Shown here piece after piece: positions 44,398 through 53,789 of a DNA stretch of 64,000 nucleotides. The position numbers and the translations under genes are program-made. The stretch is from the NCBI RefSeq assembly GCF_030159095.1, contig NZ_BRXS01000007.1, positions 434,001-498,000 on the forward strand. Reading direction: 5' to 3'. Every line of letters starts with the position of its first letter. Position 1 is the stretch's first letter. The notes under the pieces were generated by a model. The model saw nothing but the letters and a program-made list of their open reading frames with translations, was not told the origin of the DNA and searched no databases. Source of the stretch: Roseisolibacter agri (lineage in GTDB: Bacteria > Gemmatimonadota > Gemmatimonadetes > Gemmatimonadales > Gemmatimonadaceae).

Positions 44398-45428
44398 CGA
44401 TCGCGCTGTTGCAGGAAGGTGGCGACCGCGCCCACCACGCCCGCGGTGCCCGGCAGCGTCCCGGGCACGATGCGGCACGCCTCCACCGCCGGCTTGAACG
44501 CCCGGCGCCGCACCTCGGCGCGCAGCGGCTCGAACAGCGCGTCGCCCGCCTGCGTCACGCCGCCCGCGATCACGACGACGTCCGGGTTGAAGACGTTCAG
44601 CAGGTTCGCGATCCCCGCGCCCAGGAAGCGGGCTGTGTCGCGCACGACCTCGCGCGCCAGCGCGTCGCCGCGCTCGCTCGCCTCGTACACCGTGGCCGCC
44701 GTGATGCGAGCGAGCTCTCCGCCCACGAGCTCGGGGAGGATCGACCGCTCGCCGCTCTCCAGCGCCTCGCGCGCGCGCAGCGCGATGTTGGGACCGGACG
44801 TGTACGCCTCCAGGCAGCCGTAGTTGCCGCACTTGCAGCGGCGCCCGTTGGAGTCGATGGTCGTGTGCCCGATCTCGCCGGCGACGTCGGAGGAGCCGTG
44901 GTACAGGCGCCCGTCGAGGATCAGCCCTCCGCCAATGCCCGTGCCGATGGTGATGCCGACGACGTTGCGGCCGCCCTTCGCCGCGCCGGTCCACCACTCG
45001 CCGAGCGTGGCGCAGTTCGCGTCGTTGTCGAGCGTCGCGGCGAGGCCCACGCGCTCGCCGATCAGGTCGCGCAGCGGCAGGTCGCGCCAGCCGAGGTTCG
45101 GCGCCACGACGACGATCCCGCGCTCGCGGTCGAGCGGCCCCGGCGCGCCCACGCCGACCCCAAGGAACGCCTCGCGCGGCATCCCCTCCTCGGCGCGCGC
45201 GTCCGTGATCACCGCCTCGATCATCTCGCAGATGCGGTCCACGACCGCGTCCGATCCCTGCTCGGCGCGCGTCGGCTGCGAGCGCACGCCGATCTCGCGG
45301 CTCCCGTCCTCGGGCATCGCGCCGACGACGATGTTGGTGCCGCCGAGATCCACGCCGATGACGTACCGGCGGGCGTCGCTCGCCGGCGCCGAGGCGACCG
45401 GGAGGCGGGAAGGGGGAGGCGTGGTCAT
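44394..45428 (-). CDS. ROK-family glucokinase-like sugar kinase
   Basis: 344 residues. ATP motif YVIGVDLGGTNIVVGA, VGAPGPLDRERGIVV, catalytic LDNDANCATLGE, GITIGTGIGGGLIL, GEIGHTTI and the ROK zinc motif CKCGNYGCLEAYTSG identify a glucokinase/ROK kinase without an N-terminal DNA-binding domain, so an enzyme and not a repressor. ATG at 45428, 42 bases after the glycosyltransferase gene; overlaps the PfkB gene by four bases. Confidence 0.92.
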   Translation of the reverse strand: MTTPPPSRLPVASAPASDARRYVIGVDLGGTNIVVGAMPEDGSREIGVRSQPTRAEQGSDAVVDRICEMIEAVITDARAEEGMPREAFLGVGVGAPGPLDRERGIVVVAPNLGWRDLPLRDLIGERVGLAATLDNDANCATLGEWWTGAAKGGRNVVGITIGTGIGGGLILDGRLYHGSSDVAGEIGHTTIDSNGRRCKCGNYGCLEAYTSGPNIALRAREALESGERSILPELVGGELARITAATVYEASERGDALAREVVRDTARFLGAGIANLLNVFNPDVVVIAGGVTQAGDALFEPLRAEVRRRAFKPAVEACRIVPGTLPGTAGVVGAVATFLQQRDR

Positions 45429-45470
45429 GATGGAAGCAGTGCGATGGAGCGGCGTGGAGACGGCGGGCGG

Positions 45471-46553
45471 TCAGGTGGACGAGGGGCGCGGCTCGCGGAG
45501 CTGCGCGCGGGCCAGCGCGACGATCGCGTCCGCGCCCTGCTCGCGCATGCACCGCCAGTGGCCCAGCGGGCACCGGGCCGGCCCGTGCGGATCGCACGGC
45601 CGGCAGACGAGGCCCGCCACGCCGGCCGTGCGGCTGCCCGGCGCGAGCGGCCCGAACCCGAACTCCGGCACCGTCGGCCCAAAGATAGTCAGGGTGGGAG
45701 TCCCCACCGCCGACGCGAGGTGCTGCGGCGCGGAGTCGTTGGTCACCAGCAGCGCGGCGCGGCGCAGCAGCTCGGTCGACGCGAGCAGCGAGAGCCGCCC
45801 CGTGACGTCGAGCGCGCGGCCGGGCGGGCACGCGGCCACGATCGCTGCCGCCAGCTCGCGATCCCCAGGGCCACCCACCACGACGACCGGGAGATCGGCC
45901 GCCAGCGCCGCGGCCAGCGCCGGATACTCGGGCCACCGCTTGGTCGCCCACACGCTGCCCGGCGCCACGGCCACGAACCCGCCCGCCGCCAGCTCGCCGA
46001 GCGCCCCGTCCACCGCCGTCACCTCGTCGGCGCCGGGTGCGAGCCGGGGCGCCGGCACCTCCACGCCCGCGTCCTCCGTGGCGGCCGCCAGCGACCAGAG
46101 GCGCGCCGCGTGGTGGCGCGACGGGTCGAACGCGACGATGCGCGTGTACAGCGGGCGCGCCTGCCGCGACGAGTCGAACCCCACGCGCTCGGCGCACCCA
46201 CCCAGCAGCGCGAGCGCCGCGCTGCGCGGCGACCCCTGGGCCATGTACGCCACCCGATCGCGCGGCCCCCACTCGCTCACGCCGTCGGGCCCCGGCAGCG
46301 CGCGGATCGCCCGCGCGACGCGCAGCATCCCGCGCACGCCGCGGTCCTTGCCGCGCTTGTCGTACACGATCACCTGCCGCACGTCCGGATGCCTGCGCAG
46401 CAGCGCCGCCGCGTCGGGCCGCACCACCACGTCCACCGGCCCGCGCCGCCCCAGCGCCGCGATCAGCGGCGTCGTCAGCACGACGTCGCCCAGGAACGAC
46501 GTCTGGACGACGAGCGACGCTTGCGTCGGAGCCGGTGTGGCGCGAGCGGACAC
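45471..46553 (-). CDS. glycosyltransferase family 9 (heptosyltransferase-like)
   Basis: 360 residues with the GTG at 46553. LVVQTSFLGDVVLTTPLIAAL (GT9 opening GDvllttP), VDVVVRPDAAALLRRHP, VAVAPGSVWATKRWPEYPAL, VVVVGGPGDREL, LVTNDSAPQHLASAVGTPTL and IFGPTVPEFGFGP match the ADP-heptose:LPS heptosyltransferase family. CRPCDPHGPARCPLGHWRCM gives a conserved Cys cluster near the end. Likely adds heptose to LPS or a glycolipid. Upstream frame to 46784 overlaps a repeat and is not believed coding. Confidence 0.9.
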   Translation of the reverse strand: MSARATPAPTQASLVVQTSFLGDVVLTTPLIAALGRRGPVDVVVRPDAAALLRRHPDVRQVIVYDKRGKDRGVRGMLRVARAIRALPGPDGVSEWGPRDRVAYMAQGSPRSAALALLGGCAERVGFDSSRQARPLYTRIVAFDPSRHHAARLWSLAAATEDAGVEVPAPRLAPGADEVTAVDGALGELAAGGFVAVAPGSVWATKRWPEYPALAAALAADLPVVVVGGPGDRELAAAIVAACPPGRALDVTGRLSLLASTELLRRAALLVTNDSAPQHLASAVGTPTLTIFGPTVPEFGFGPLAPGSRTAGVAGLVCRPCDPHGPARCPLGHWRCMREQGADAIVALARAQLREPRPSST

Positions 46554-46584
46554 GGAGGAAGGGCTGCGGACGACGGATAGTGAG

Positions 46585-46626
46585 GCTGCGTGCTGGGTGC
46601 TGCGTGCTGCGTGCTGCGTGCTGCGT
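46585..46626 (+). repeat. heptanucleotide repeat GCTGCGT x 6
   Basis: Six 7-base units, one with a single change (GCTGGGT). It lies upstream of the glycosyltransferase start and 32 bases left of structured element copy 2. Confidence 0.88.
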
Positions 46627-46658
46627 GAACGACGCGCGGGCGAGGATCCGTGGGGCGT

Positions 46659-46777
46659 GGCGCGACGCGGGCGCGCGCAGGCGACCCGTGATCGCAGCAA
46701 GGAGACCCGATGCGCAGCCATCGGGGGCTCCGCAGCGGCCGCGATCACTGGGAGCCGGAGCACGCCCGCGTCGCGCC
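46659..46777 (+). ncRNA. candidate structured RNA element, copy 2
   Basis: Outer stem 46659-46673 with 46763-46777 (15 perfect pairs), linker GCAGGCGACC (46677-46686), hairpin CCCGAT/ATCGGG (46706-46711, 46720-46725) with loop GCGCAGCC, second hairpin GGCTCC-CAG/CTG-GGAGCC (46726-46756), and potential pseudoknot GTGATCGC (46688-46695) with GCGATCAC (46741-46748). All stems differ in sequence from copy 1 yet still pair, while CAAGGAGA and the loop stay the same. It sits between lepA and the glycosyltransferase gene. Confidence 0.55.
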
Positions 46778-46805
46778 CCGCCACGGTACGACCCTCCCCA
46801 AAAAA

Positions 46806-46842
46806 GAGCGCGGGACGGAAACCGAAGCCCCGTCCCGCGCTC
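46806..46842 (-). terminator. intrinsic terminator of lepA
   Basis: Perfect 13-bp stem (gagcgcgggacgg with ccgtcccgcgctc), 11-base loop, followed on the minus strand by six T (46805-46800). The only terminator in the window with a clear T-tract; nine bases after the lepA stop. Confidence 0.9.
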
Positions 46843-46851
46843 GCGAACCGA

Positions 46852-48648
46852 CTACTCGACCTGGAGGACGGCGAGGAAGGCTTCCTGCGGGATCTCCACC
46901 GCGCCCACCTGCTTCATCCGCTTCTTCCCCTCCTTCTGCTTCTCCAGGAGCTTGCGCTTCCGCGAGATGTCGCCGCCGTAGCACTTCGCCAGCACGTCCT
47001 TGCGCAGCGGCTTCACGGTCGTGCGCGCGATCACCTTCTGGCCGATCGCAGCCTGGATCGCCACCTCGAACAGCTGCCGCGGGATCAGGTCCTTGAGCTT
47101 GTCGGCGATCTTCCGCCCCCACTCGTAGGCCTTGTCCTTGTGGATGATGACCGAGAACGCGTCGATCGGGTCGCCGTTGATCAGCATGTCCAGGCGCACC
47201 AGATCGCTCTCGCGGTAGCCGAGCATCTCGTAGTCGAGCGACGCGTAGCCGCGCGACACCGTCTTCATCTTGTCGAAGAAGTCGAGGATGATCTCCGCCA
47301 GCGGGAACTCCCAGTCGAACTCGACGCGCTCCTGGTCCAGGTACGTCATGTTCTTGTAGACCCCGCGCCGCTCCGTGCCCAGCGTCATCAGCGGCCCGAT
47401 GTAGTCCTTCGGGGCCATGATGCGCGCCTTCACGTACGGCTCCTCCACCGACGCGATGACGCCCGCCGGCGGCATCAGCGACGGGTTCTCGATCTGCGTC
47501 GTCGAGCCGTCGGTGAGGTGCACGATGTACTCCACGCTCGGCACCGTCGTGACGAGATCGAGGTCGTACTCGCGCTCCAGCCGCTCCTGCACGATCTCCA
47601 TGTGCAGCAGCCCGAGGAAGCCGCAGCGGAAGCCGAAGCCCAGCGCCGTCGACGTCTCCGGCTCGTACTGCAGCGACGCGTCGTTCAGCTGCAGCTTCTC
47701 CAGCGCGTCGCGCAGCAGCTCGTACTGCTGCGTGTCCGTCGGGTAGATGCCCGCGAACACGAACGAGCGCACCTCCTGGTAGCCCGGCAGCGCCTCGGTC
47801 GCCTTGTTCGTGGCGTCGAACACCGTGTCGCCGGCGCGCGTCTCCTTCACGGAGCGCACGCTCGCCACCACGTAGCCCACCTCGCCCGGGCCCAGCTGGT
47901 CGGCCTTCACCTGGCGCAGCTGGTTGTACCCCACCTCGGCGACCTCGTAGACCGCGTCGTTGGTGCCGAAGGTGATCTGCATCCTCGGCTTCAGCACGCC
48001 GTCCACGACGCGCACGCTCGGGATCGCGCCGCGGTACTTGTCGTAGTACGAGTCGTAGATCAGCGCGCGCAGCGGGCCGTCGGGGTTGCCCGTCGGCGCC
48101 GGCACCTTCTCGACGATGCGCTCCAGCAGCTCCGGGATGCCGATCCCTTCCTTCGCGCTGACGCGGATGATCTCGTCCGGATCGATGCCCAGCAGGTCGG
48201 CCACCTCCTGTGCGCGGCGGTCGGGCTCCGCGCCGGGGAGGTCGATCTTGTTGACGATGGGGATGATCTCCAGCCCCGCGTCCATCGCCAGGAACAGGTT
48301 GGACAGCGTCTGCGCCTGGATGCCCTGGCTGGAGTCCACCACCAGCACGGCGCCCTCGCAGGCGGCGAGCGACCGCGACACCTCGTACGTGAAGTCCACG
48401 TGGCCGGGGGTGTCGATCAGGTTCAGCTCGTACGCCGAGCCGTCCGCCGCCGTGTAGCTCATGCGGACGGCGTTCAGCTTGATGGTGATGCCGCGCTCAC
48501 GCTCGAGGTCGAGCGTGTCGAGCACCTGGGCCTTCATTTCGCGCTTCTGCAGCATGCCCGTGTGCTCGATCAGGCGGTCGGCGAGCGTCGACTTGCCGTG
48601 ATCGATGTGGGCGACGATGCAGAAGTTGCGGATGTGGTCGAGCTGCAA
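46852..48648 (-). CDS. lepA: elongation factor 4 (back-translocase)
   Basis: 598-residue LepA/EF4 GTPase, acting on the ribosome. TTG at 48648 gives [19 protein letters not shown], which matches the family N-terminus and usual length of about 599; a TTG at 48744 in the same frame would add 32 Arg/Ala-rich residues. G1 [10 protein letters not shown]2 RERGITIK, G3 DTPGHVDF, G4 NKID, G5 SAKEG; the EF4-specific C-terminus is present ([40 protein letters not shown]). Promoter at 48761-48788, terminator with T-tract after it. Confidence 0.96.
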   Translation of the reverse strand: MQLDHIRNFCIVAHIDHGKSTLADRLIEHTGMLQKREMKAQVLDTLDLERERGITIKLNAVRMSYTAADGSAYELNLIDTPGHVDFTYEVSRSLAACEGAVLVVDSSQGIQAQTLSNLFLAMDAGLEIIPIVNKIDLPGAEPDRRAQEVADLLGIDPDEIIRVSAKEGIGIPELLERIVEKVPAPTGNPDGPLRALIYDSYYDKYRGAIPSVRVVDGVLKPRMQITFGTNDAVYEVAEVGYNQLRQVKADQLGPGEVGYVVASVRSVKETRAGDTVFDATNKATEALPGYQEVRSFVFAGIYPTDTQQYELLRDALEKLQLNDASLQYEPETSTALGFGFRCGFLGLLHMEIVQERLEREYDLDLVTTVPSVEYIVHLTDGSTTQIENPSLMPPAGVIASVEEPYVKARIMAPKDYIGPLMTLGTERRGVYKNMTYLDQERVEFDWEFPLAEIILDFFDKMKTVSRGYASLDYEMLGYRESDLVRLDMLINGDPIDAFSVIIHKDKAYEWGRKIADKLKDLIPRQLFEVAIQAAIGQKVIARTTVKPLRKDVLAKCYGGDISRKRKLLEKQKEGKKRMKQVGAVEIPQEAFLAVLQVE

Positions 48649-48760
48649 CGGATGGAGCCGGAAGGAGGAGACGGCCGCGCGCCGGGCGGCTCCGCGGGGA
48701 GCGGGCCCGGCGCGCGTGCCGCCGGCCGCGCGCGGCGCGCGCAAGCCGGTGTGGCTCCGG

Positions 48761-48788
48761 AATATAGCGGCCCCGCGCGGCGTTCCAA
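48761..48788 (-). promoter_or_regulatory. lepA: lepA promoter within a terminator hairpin
   Basis: On the minus strand TTGGAA (48788-48783), 16 bases, TATATT (48766-48761), continuing CC as in the TAnnTTCC motif. The -35 hexamer forms most of the loop of the hairpin 48771-48798. Confidence 0.65.
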
Positions 48789-48798
48789 CCGCGCGGGG
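48771..48798 (-). terminator. hairpin terminator of the lipoprotein gene
   Basis: Perfect 10-bp stem (ccccgcgcgg with ccgcgcgggg), 8-base loop holding the lepA -35. A second hairpin, 48806-48826 (8-bp GGGGCGGG/CCCGCCCC), lies between it and the stop at 48842. Confidence 0.65.
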
Positions 48799-48841
48799 CC
48801 GATCGGGGGCGGGCGACTCCCGCCCCGGAGGCGGTTGGCGC

Positions 48842-50344
48842 CTACGGCGTCCGGCTCTTGGCCTCGCTGACCGTGCCGCCGCGCGACTCGCCGCCCTCCG
48901 TGCGGCTACCCGGATTCGCCTGTGGGGCGCTCCCCGTACCGCCGTCGCTGCGCGCCGCGCCGACCACGCCGGGGCTGGACGACCGGTCGCTCAGCCCGCG
49001 CTCGACGCCCCTCGGCACGCCGACCATTCCGCGTCCGCCGAAGCCGTCGTCGCCGAAGCGGCCGGCGCGGCCGTACGTGCCGGCGCGACCTGCGCCGCGC
49101 TCGCTCGGCGCGAGCCCGCGCTCGACGCGGTCGAGCATCTGCACCCGGGTCTCGAGCCGGCCCACGTCCACCCGCTCCAGCCGCTCGGCGCGCGCGAGGG
49201 CGCCGCGCTCCATGGCGCGCTCGCCCAGCCCGCGCTCCTGCCGGCGGGTCTCCATCTGGTCGCGGAAGCGCGCCTGACGCTCCGCGCGGGCGTCCGTGCC
49301 ACCGATCGCCTCGATGCCCGGGCCGCCGAAGATCGGGCTCGGCTTCACGCGCAGCCGGTCACCGGGCTTGTTGCCGGAGCCGTCGTCCACCGGGGCCGGG
49401 GTGCCCGGCGCCTGCATGGTGGGCGAGAGCGGCTGGGCGGACACGGGCGGCTGCGCGAGCGCGTACGGCTGCACGACGGTCGGGACGCCGTAGGCGAACT
49501 GCTGACGGTACGCGAGGCTGCGGAACGGCGTGAACGCCGGGCAGCCGCCCCAGAACGCCGCGCTCGCGCGCGACGCGCGGTCGGCGTAGAACGCCAGCGA
49601 GCCGCGGTTCGTGCCGAACGGGAAGAGCGAGCCCGGCCAGAAGTTCCAGGCGGACGCGAACGAGATGGCGCCGAGCGTGTTGTCCCACGGGTCGAACGTC
49701 GCCCACAGGTCGCGGAAGTAGTCGTAGTTCCGCGCGTCCGTGTTGCGCACGCCGCAGTACAGCGCGAGCATCTGCGCCTGGCCGCTCAGTCGCGGCGAGA
49801 TGTACGAGTAGTCGGCCGCGTAGCTGGCGTCCGGGCCGGGCAGCACGATCGACGCGACGCTCTGGATCGCGTCCTCGGCGTCGCGGCCCAGCTTGTCAAG
49901 GGTCACCTGGTACTTCCACTTCGAGCCGGAGCCGAAGCGGGAGAGGTCCGGCCGCTCGTCGGACACCAGCACGAACACGTACGGCACGGCGTTGCGCGCG
50001 CCGGTGAGCCAGGCGCCGTACTGCGCGAACGAGCCATTGGCGCGGTAGGTCTTGCCCGCGCGCACCACGCCGCGGTCCTCCGGCGACTCGGGCCAGACGA
50101 CGCGCAGGCGCCCGTCGCGCGTGACCGCGAACGCCGCCGCGTAGCCGTCACGATCGGTCGTGAAGTACGTGGTGCCGGCGGCCGTCGTGCCGACCAGCCC
50201 CGTCGACGAGGACGACCACACCGCCAGTCCCGGCGCCTCGCCGGTGGACACGGCCGGCGCGGGCGCCGTCTCGGGCTTCGGGACGGACATGCAGGCGGCG
50301 CTCGCCAGGAGCGTCGCCGTCGAGAGGAGGGTGCGTGCTCTCAT
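48842..50344 (-). CDS. lipoprotein, DUF4384-like beta domain and Arg-rich tail
   Basis: 500 residues, unknown function. Lipobox LLASAAC (Cys18). The first part (about 40-180) has a beta-rich domain ([37 protein letters not shown]) like DUF4384-type domains; the middle is Tyr/Phe/Trp-rich ([20 protein letters not shown]); the last 180 residues are low-complexity with many Arg and Glu ([20 protein letters not shown]) and Gly/Ser. ATG at 50344 is chosen over an in-frame GTG-type start at 50359. Outer-membrane location is inferred. Confidence 0.72.
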   Translation of the reverse strand: MRARTLLSTATLLASAACMSVPKPETAPAPAVSTGEAPGLAVWSSSSTGLVGTTAAGTTYFTTDRDGYAAAFAVTRDGRLRVVWPESPEDRGVVRAGKTYRANGSFAQYGAWLTGARNAVPYVFVLVSDERPDLSRFGSGSKWKYQVTLDKLGRDAEDAIQSVASIVLPGPDASYAADYSYISPRLSGQAQMLALYCGVRNTDARNYDYFRDLWATFDPWDNTLGAISFASAWNFWPGSLFPFGTNRGSLAFYADRASRASAAFWGGCPAFTPFRSLAYRQQFAYGVPTVVQPYALAQPPVSAQPLSPTMQAPGTPAPVDDGSGNKPGDRLRVKPSPIFGGPGIEAIGGTDARAERQARFRDQMETRRQERGLGERAMERGALARAERLERVDVGRLETRVQMLDRVERGLAPSERGAGRAGTYGRAGRFGDDGFGGRGMVGVPRGVERGLSDRSSSPGVVGAARSDGGTGSAPQANPGSRTEGGESRGGTVSEAKSRTP

Positions 50345-50446
50345 GAGTCCCGCGCGCATGGCGCCAGGTGAGGGAGCGAGAGGCCTGCGTCCGCGGCGCG
50401 CCCGTCGTCGGGATGCGCCGCCTCGTCTCGGTTTCGTGGCAAGTCT

Positions 50447-50479
50447 CGGGCGCCGGCGTCGACCGCTCGTCGGCGCCCG
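50447..50479 (-). terminator. hairpin terminator after 2TM protein gene
   Basis: Perfect 9-bp stem (cgggcgccg with cggcgcccg) and a 15-base loop, seven bases after the stop of the minus-strand gene. Confidence 0.6.
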
Positions 50480-50485
50480 TCGCGG

Positions 50486-50764
50486 TCAGAGCCAGCCGCG
50501 CTCGTGCGCGACGTGGATCGCCCGTCCGATCACCACCAGCAGCGCGATCGGGACGAGGATCATCCCGCCCTTGAGGAGGATGTCGCCGAGCTCCGGATCG
50601 GTGACGTGGAACGCCCACGCGCCCATCAGGAAGCCCGGCATCGCGCAGAGCCAGCACGCGATCGCCGTGCGGATCCAGAACCATCGCCGGACCCGCGTGT
50701 CCTCCTTCCACTCGCGCAGGTGGCGCTCCGCCATCGCCTCGTACCCCTCGCGGTTCACTTCCAT
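50486..50764 (-). CDS. small two-helix membrane protein
   Basis: 92 residues. A charged N-terminus (REGYEAMAERHLREWKEDTR) precedes two hydrophobic helices (FWIRTAIACWLCAMPGFLMG and GGMILVPIALLVVIGRAIHV). It resembles 2TM-domain proteins of unknown role. ATG at 50764; a longer in-frame start at 50890 gives Arg-rich sequence. Divergent from the DUF58 gene. Confidence 0.65.
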   Translation of the reverse strand: MEVNREGYEAMAERHLREWKEDTRVRRWFWIRTAIACWLCAMPGFLMGAWAFHVTDPELGDILLKGGMILVPIALLVVIGRAIHVAHERGWL

Positions 50765-50949
50765 CGCGGGAGCATGCGGGGCGGTGCGCGCCCTGTCCAG
50801 AGGGCGGCTGCGGGCCCGCGCGCGCGGCGGTCGCGGGCGCGGACGTCGTCCTCGTCCGGGGACGACGTGTGTCACCTCCGGATGACGCACGTCACCGTCA
50901 AACGTCTGTCAGCGCGCCCGCGGGCCTACACCGCGCTCGCGCCGGCGCG

Positions 50950-50957
50950 TAGCTTCC
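50950..50957 (+). promoter_or_regulatory. TAnnTT box before the DUF58 gene
   Basis: TAGCTTCC with nine bases between TAGCTT and the ATG at 50965, predicting a leader of only a few bases or none. Confidence 0.45.
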
Positions 50958-50964
50958 CGCGCCG

Positions 50965-51894
50965 ATGCCAGCCCTGCGTGCCGACCTGCTCGACCCCGCG
51001 TCCGTCGCCGCCCTCGGCGGCCTGGAGATCGTCGCGCGCTGGGTGGTCGACGGCTTCATCACGGGGCTCCACCGCTCGCCGCGCCGCGGCTTCTCCGTCG
51101 AGTTCGCGGAGCACCGCCCCTATCAGCCGGGCGACGACCTGCGCTACCTCGACTGGCGCATCGCCGCCCGCGCCGACCGCTGGGTGGTGAAGCAGTTCGA
51201 GGAGGAGACGAACCTCCGCGCGACCCTGGTGCTCGACGTCAGCCGCTCGATGGACTGGACCGGCGCGCCCGCGGGCGGCCGCGGCGTCCGCACCCCGCGC
51301 ATGACCAAGCTCGCCTACGCCGAGCAGATGGTCGCGGCGCTGTCGCTCCTGCTGCTGCGGCAGCGCGATGCGGTGGGGCTCGTGCGCTTCGATGCGGCCG
51401 TGCGCAGCGTGGTGCCGCCGCGCTCGCGCACGGGGCAGTGGCGCCGACTCCTCGCCAGCCTCGCCGAGCCGGGCGCGGGGCGCGACACCAAGGCCGGCCT
51501 CGGGCTCGCGCAGGCGTCGCGGCTCGTGCGGCGCGCGGGCATGGTGATCCTCGTCTCCGACCTGCTCGTCGACGGTCCCGAGATCGAGGAGTCGCTGCGC
51601 GGGCTGCGCGCCGCGGGGCACGACGTCACCGTGCTGCACGTGATGGATCCGGCCGAGCGCGACCTGTCGATGATGGCGGGCGAGGCGGTGTTCGAGGATC
51701 CCGAGACGGGGCTCGCGGTGCCCGCCGTCGTCGGCGAGGTGCGCGACGCCTACCGCGCGACCGTCGACGCCGCGCTCGACAACTGGCGCTCGGTGTGCGC
51801 GCGGCTCGGCGCCCGCTACGTCCAGATCCCGACCGACGCGCCGTTCGGCGTCCCGCTGCGCCACGCCTTCGCGGCGCGCAGCCGCGTCCCCTGA
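50965..51894 (+). CDS. DUF58 (vWA-like) protein
   Basis: 309-residue DUF58 protein: GLHRSPRRGFSVEFAEHRPY, QPGDDLRYLDWRIAARADRW, VVKQFEEETNLRATLVLDVS, RSMDWTG gives the family core with a MIDAS-like DxSxS (LVLDVSRSM). DUF58 proteins usually act with MoxR ATPases and BatA/B-type membrane proteins in envelope stress or protein maturation. Here a BatA-like gene follows after 23 bases, but no MoxR gene is in the window. ATG at 50965. Confidence 0.9.
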   Translation: MPALRADLLDPASVAALGGLEIVARWVVDGFITGLHRSPRRGFSVEFAEHRPYQPGDDLRYLDWRIAARADRWVVKQFEEETNLRATLVLDVSRSMDWTGAPAGGRGVRTPRMTKLAYAEQMVAALSLLLLRQRDAVGLVRFDAAVRSVVPPRSRTGQWRRLLASLAEPGAGRDTKAGLGLAQASRLVRRAGMVILVSDLLVDGPEIEESLRGLRAAGHDVTVLHVMDPAERDLSMMAGEAVFEDPETGLAVPAVVGEVRDAYRATVDAALDNWRSVCARLGARYVQIPTDAPFGVPLRHAFAARSRVP

Positions 51895-51917
51895 CCGCCC
51901 AGCACCGCTAGCGCCGG

Positions 51918-53786
51918 ATGCAGTTCCTCGCGCCCATCTGGCTCGCGCTCGCGGGCGCGGCCGCCGTGCCGCTGCTGCTGCACCTGCTGCGGCGCCGCAT
52001 CGGCGCGCGCGTCGAGTTCCCGGCCGCGCGCTACCTCGCCCGCGCGGAGCAGGAGAACAGCGCCAAGCTGCGGCTCCGCAACTGGCTGCTGATGGCGTTG
52101 CGGGTGCTGGCGATCCTGCTCGTCGCGCTGGCCGCGGCGCGCCCCGTGGCCAACCTGCGGACCGCGTCACACGCGCCGACGGCCCTCGCGGTCGTCCTCG
52201 ACAACTCGCTCAGCACGACCGCGGTCGCCGACGGACGCCCCGTGCTCGACGCGCTGCGCACCGAGGCCGCGCGCGTGCTCGACGCCGCGGCCGCGACCGA
52301 TCGCGTCTGGCTCGTGACCGCGGACGGTCAGGTGACCGGCGGCAGCGCGACGGCCGTGCGCGCGGCGCTCTCGCGCGTCGCGCCGCTGGCCGGTGCGGGC
52401 GACCTCCCGGCCGCGGCGGCGCGCGCCGCCGCGCTGGTGCAGGGCGCGGGCGGCGGCGCGCCGGCGGTCGTCGTCGTGACCGACGGCCAGGCGACGGCGT
52501 GGCCGCGCACGGCGGACGTCGGCGCCGCGCACACGCTGGTCGTGCGTCCCGCCGGCGACGCGCCCCGCGACCGCGCGGTGGTGGACGCGGCCGCGCGCCC
52601 CGCGCGCTGGTCGCCGGCGGGCGAGGCCTGGGCGCGCCTCGCGTCGCGCGACACGGCGACGTGGCGCGTGCTGCTCACCGACACGGCCGGTCGCGAGGTC
52701 GGCTCAGCGCGCGGCACGGCGCCGCCCGACGGCGAGGTGCGCGTCGTCCTGCGTCCCGCGGCGACGGGGTGGCTCACGGGCACCGTCAGCGTCGAGCCGG
52801 ACGAGCTGCGCGGCGACGACGTGCGCCACTTCGCCGTGCTGGCGGGCGCGCCGCCCGCGGTGCGCGTCGATCCCTCGGTCGGGCCGTTCGTCGTCACGGC
52901 GCTCGACGCGCTGCGCCAGGCGGGCCGCGTGCGCGAGGGCGCGGGTGCCGACGCGGTGCTGATCGCGGAGCCGGGCTTCGCCGGGCGTCGCCCCGCGCTC
53001 CTCGTCGCGCCGTCCGATCCGTCGCGGCTCGGCGCCGCCAACCAGGCGCTCGCGCGGCTCGGCGTGCCGTGGCGCTTCGGTGCGGCGGGCGGCGCGTCGC
53101 GCGCCAGCGTCGCCGGTCTGCTCGGCGCCGACTCCGCGGTGGTCGTCGACGTCGCGCGCCGCTGGCGGCTCGTGCCGCAGGGCGGCGAGGCATCGGACAC
53201 GCTCGCGACGGTCGGCGGCGAGCCGTGGGTCGTCGCCGGACCGGGCTACGTCCTCGTCGCCTCGGCGATGGATCCCGCGGCCACGCAGTTCCCGCTGCGC
53301 GCCGCGTTCGCGCCCTGGCTCGGCGCCGTGCTCTCGCAGCGGCTGCAGGAGAGCGGCGCGGTGCAGCGCGCGGCTCCGGGGGCGAGCGTCCCGGTGCCCG
53401 CCGGCGCCGACGCGCTGCGCGCGCCGGACGGGCGGCGCACGGCCGTGGCGGGCCGCGCGCTCTCCGCCCCCGCGCGCCCGGGCGTTTACCTTTGGCTCCG
53501 GAGCGGCGCCCCGGCGGGTGCGCTCGTGGTCGATCCGGAAGCCGAGGAGCTGCGGTTGGAACGGTTGAGCGGTGGGGCGCTGCGCGCGCGCGTGCGCGGG
53601 CAGCGGGTGGAGACGGCGCGTGACGGCGACGCGGCGGCGTCGGCGGTGTTCGCGGGTGGCGGGCGCCGCCCGATCGGCGGCGTGCTGATCGCGGCCGCGA
53701 TCGCCGCGCTCGCGGCCGAGGCGCTCATCGCGCGCCGCGGCGCCGCTGGCGGTGCGGGAGCCGCGCTGCGGCCGCGCGCCGCGTAG
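51918..53786 (+). CDS. BatA-like membrane protein with vWA-type domain
   Basis: 622 residues. N-terminal BatA segment (FLAPIWLALAGAAAVPLLLH, LLRRRIGARVEFPAARYL) with a second helix (LLMALRVLAILLVALAAARP); then a vWA-like domain (ALAVVLDNSLSTTAVADGRP with MIDAS-type DNSLS), beta-rich central regions and a last helix (GGVLIAAAIAALAAEALIA) before a short tail. Works with the preceding DUF58 protein by context. ATG at 51918; only three bases separate its stop from mfd. Confidence 0.85.
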   Translation: MQFLAPIWLALAGAAAVPLLLHLLRRRIGARVEFPAARYLARAEQENSAKLRLRNWLLMALRVLAILLVALAAARPVANLRTASHAPTALAVVLDNSLSTTAVADGRPVLDALRTEAARVLDAAAATDRVWLVTADGQVTGGSATAVRAALSRVAPLAGAGDLPAAAARAAALVQGAGGGAPAVVVVTDGQATAWPRTADVGAAHTLVVRPAGDAPRDRAVVDAAARPARWSPAGEAWARLASRDTATWRVLLTDTAGREVGSARGTAPPDGEVRVVLRPAATGWLTGTVSVEPDELRGDDVRHFAVLAGAPPAVRVDPSVGPFVVTALDALRQAGRVREGAGADAVLIAEPGFAGRRPALLVAPSDPSRLGAANQALARLGVPWRFGAAGGASRASVAGLLGADSAVVVDVARRWRLVPQGGEASDTLATVGGEPWVVAGPGYVLVASAMDPAATQFPLRAAFAPWLGAVLSQRLQESGAVQRAAPGASVPVPAGADALRAPDGRRTAVAGRALSAPARPGVYLWLRSGAPAGALVVDPEAEELRLERLSGGALRARVRGQRVETARDGDAAASAVFAGGGRRPIGGVLIAAAIAALAAEALIARRGAAGGAGAALRPRAA

Positions 53787-53789
53787 GCG

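Noticed and set aside
36161-46777. Outer stems of the two structured elements as terminal inverted repeats of a MITE
   Set aside because: Arm sequences are unrelated between copies while pairing is kept, and no target-site duplication was seen; RNA-type covariation explains this better.
46701-47096. AAGGAG followed by ATG (46710) inside structured element copy 2, opening a plus-strand frame
   Set aside because: The apparent Shine-Dalgarno is the conserved CAAGGAGA of the element; copy 1 has no ATG at the same place, and the frame runs antisense into lepA without recognisable protein.
44824-48870. Long plus-strand open frame (about 1350 codons) opposite ROK, GT9 and lepA
   Set aside because: Antisense to three well-identified genes, with low-complexity composition; a by-product of the very high GC content.
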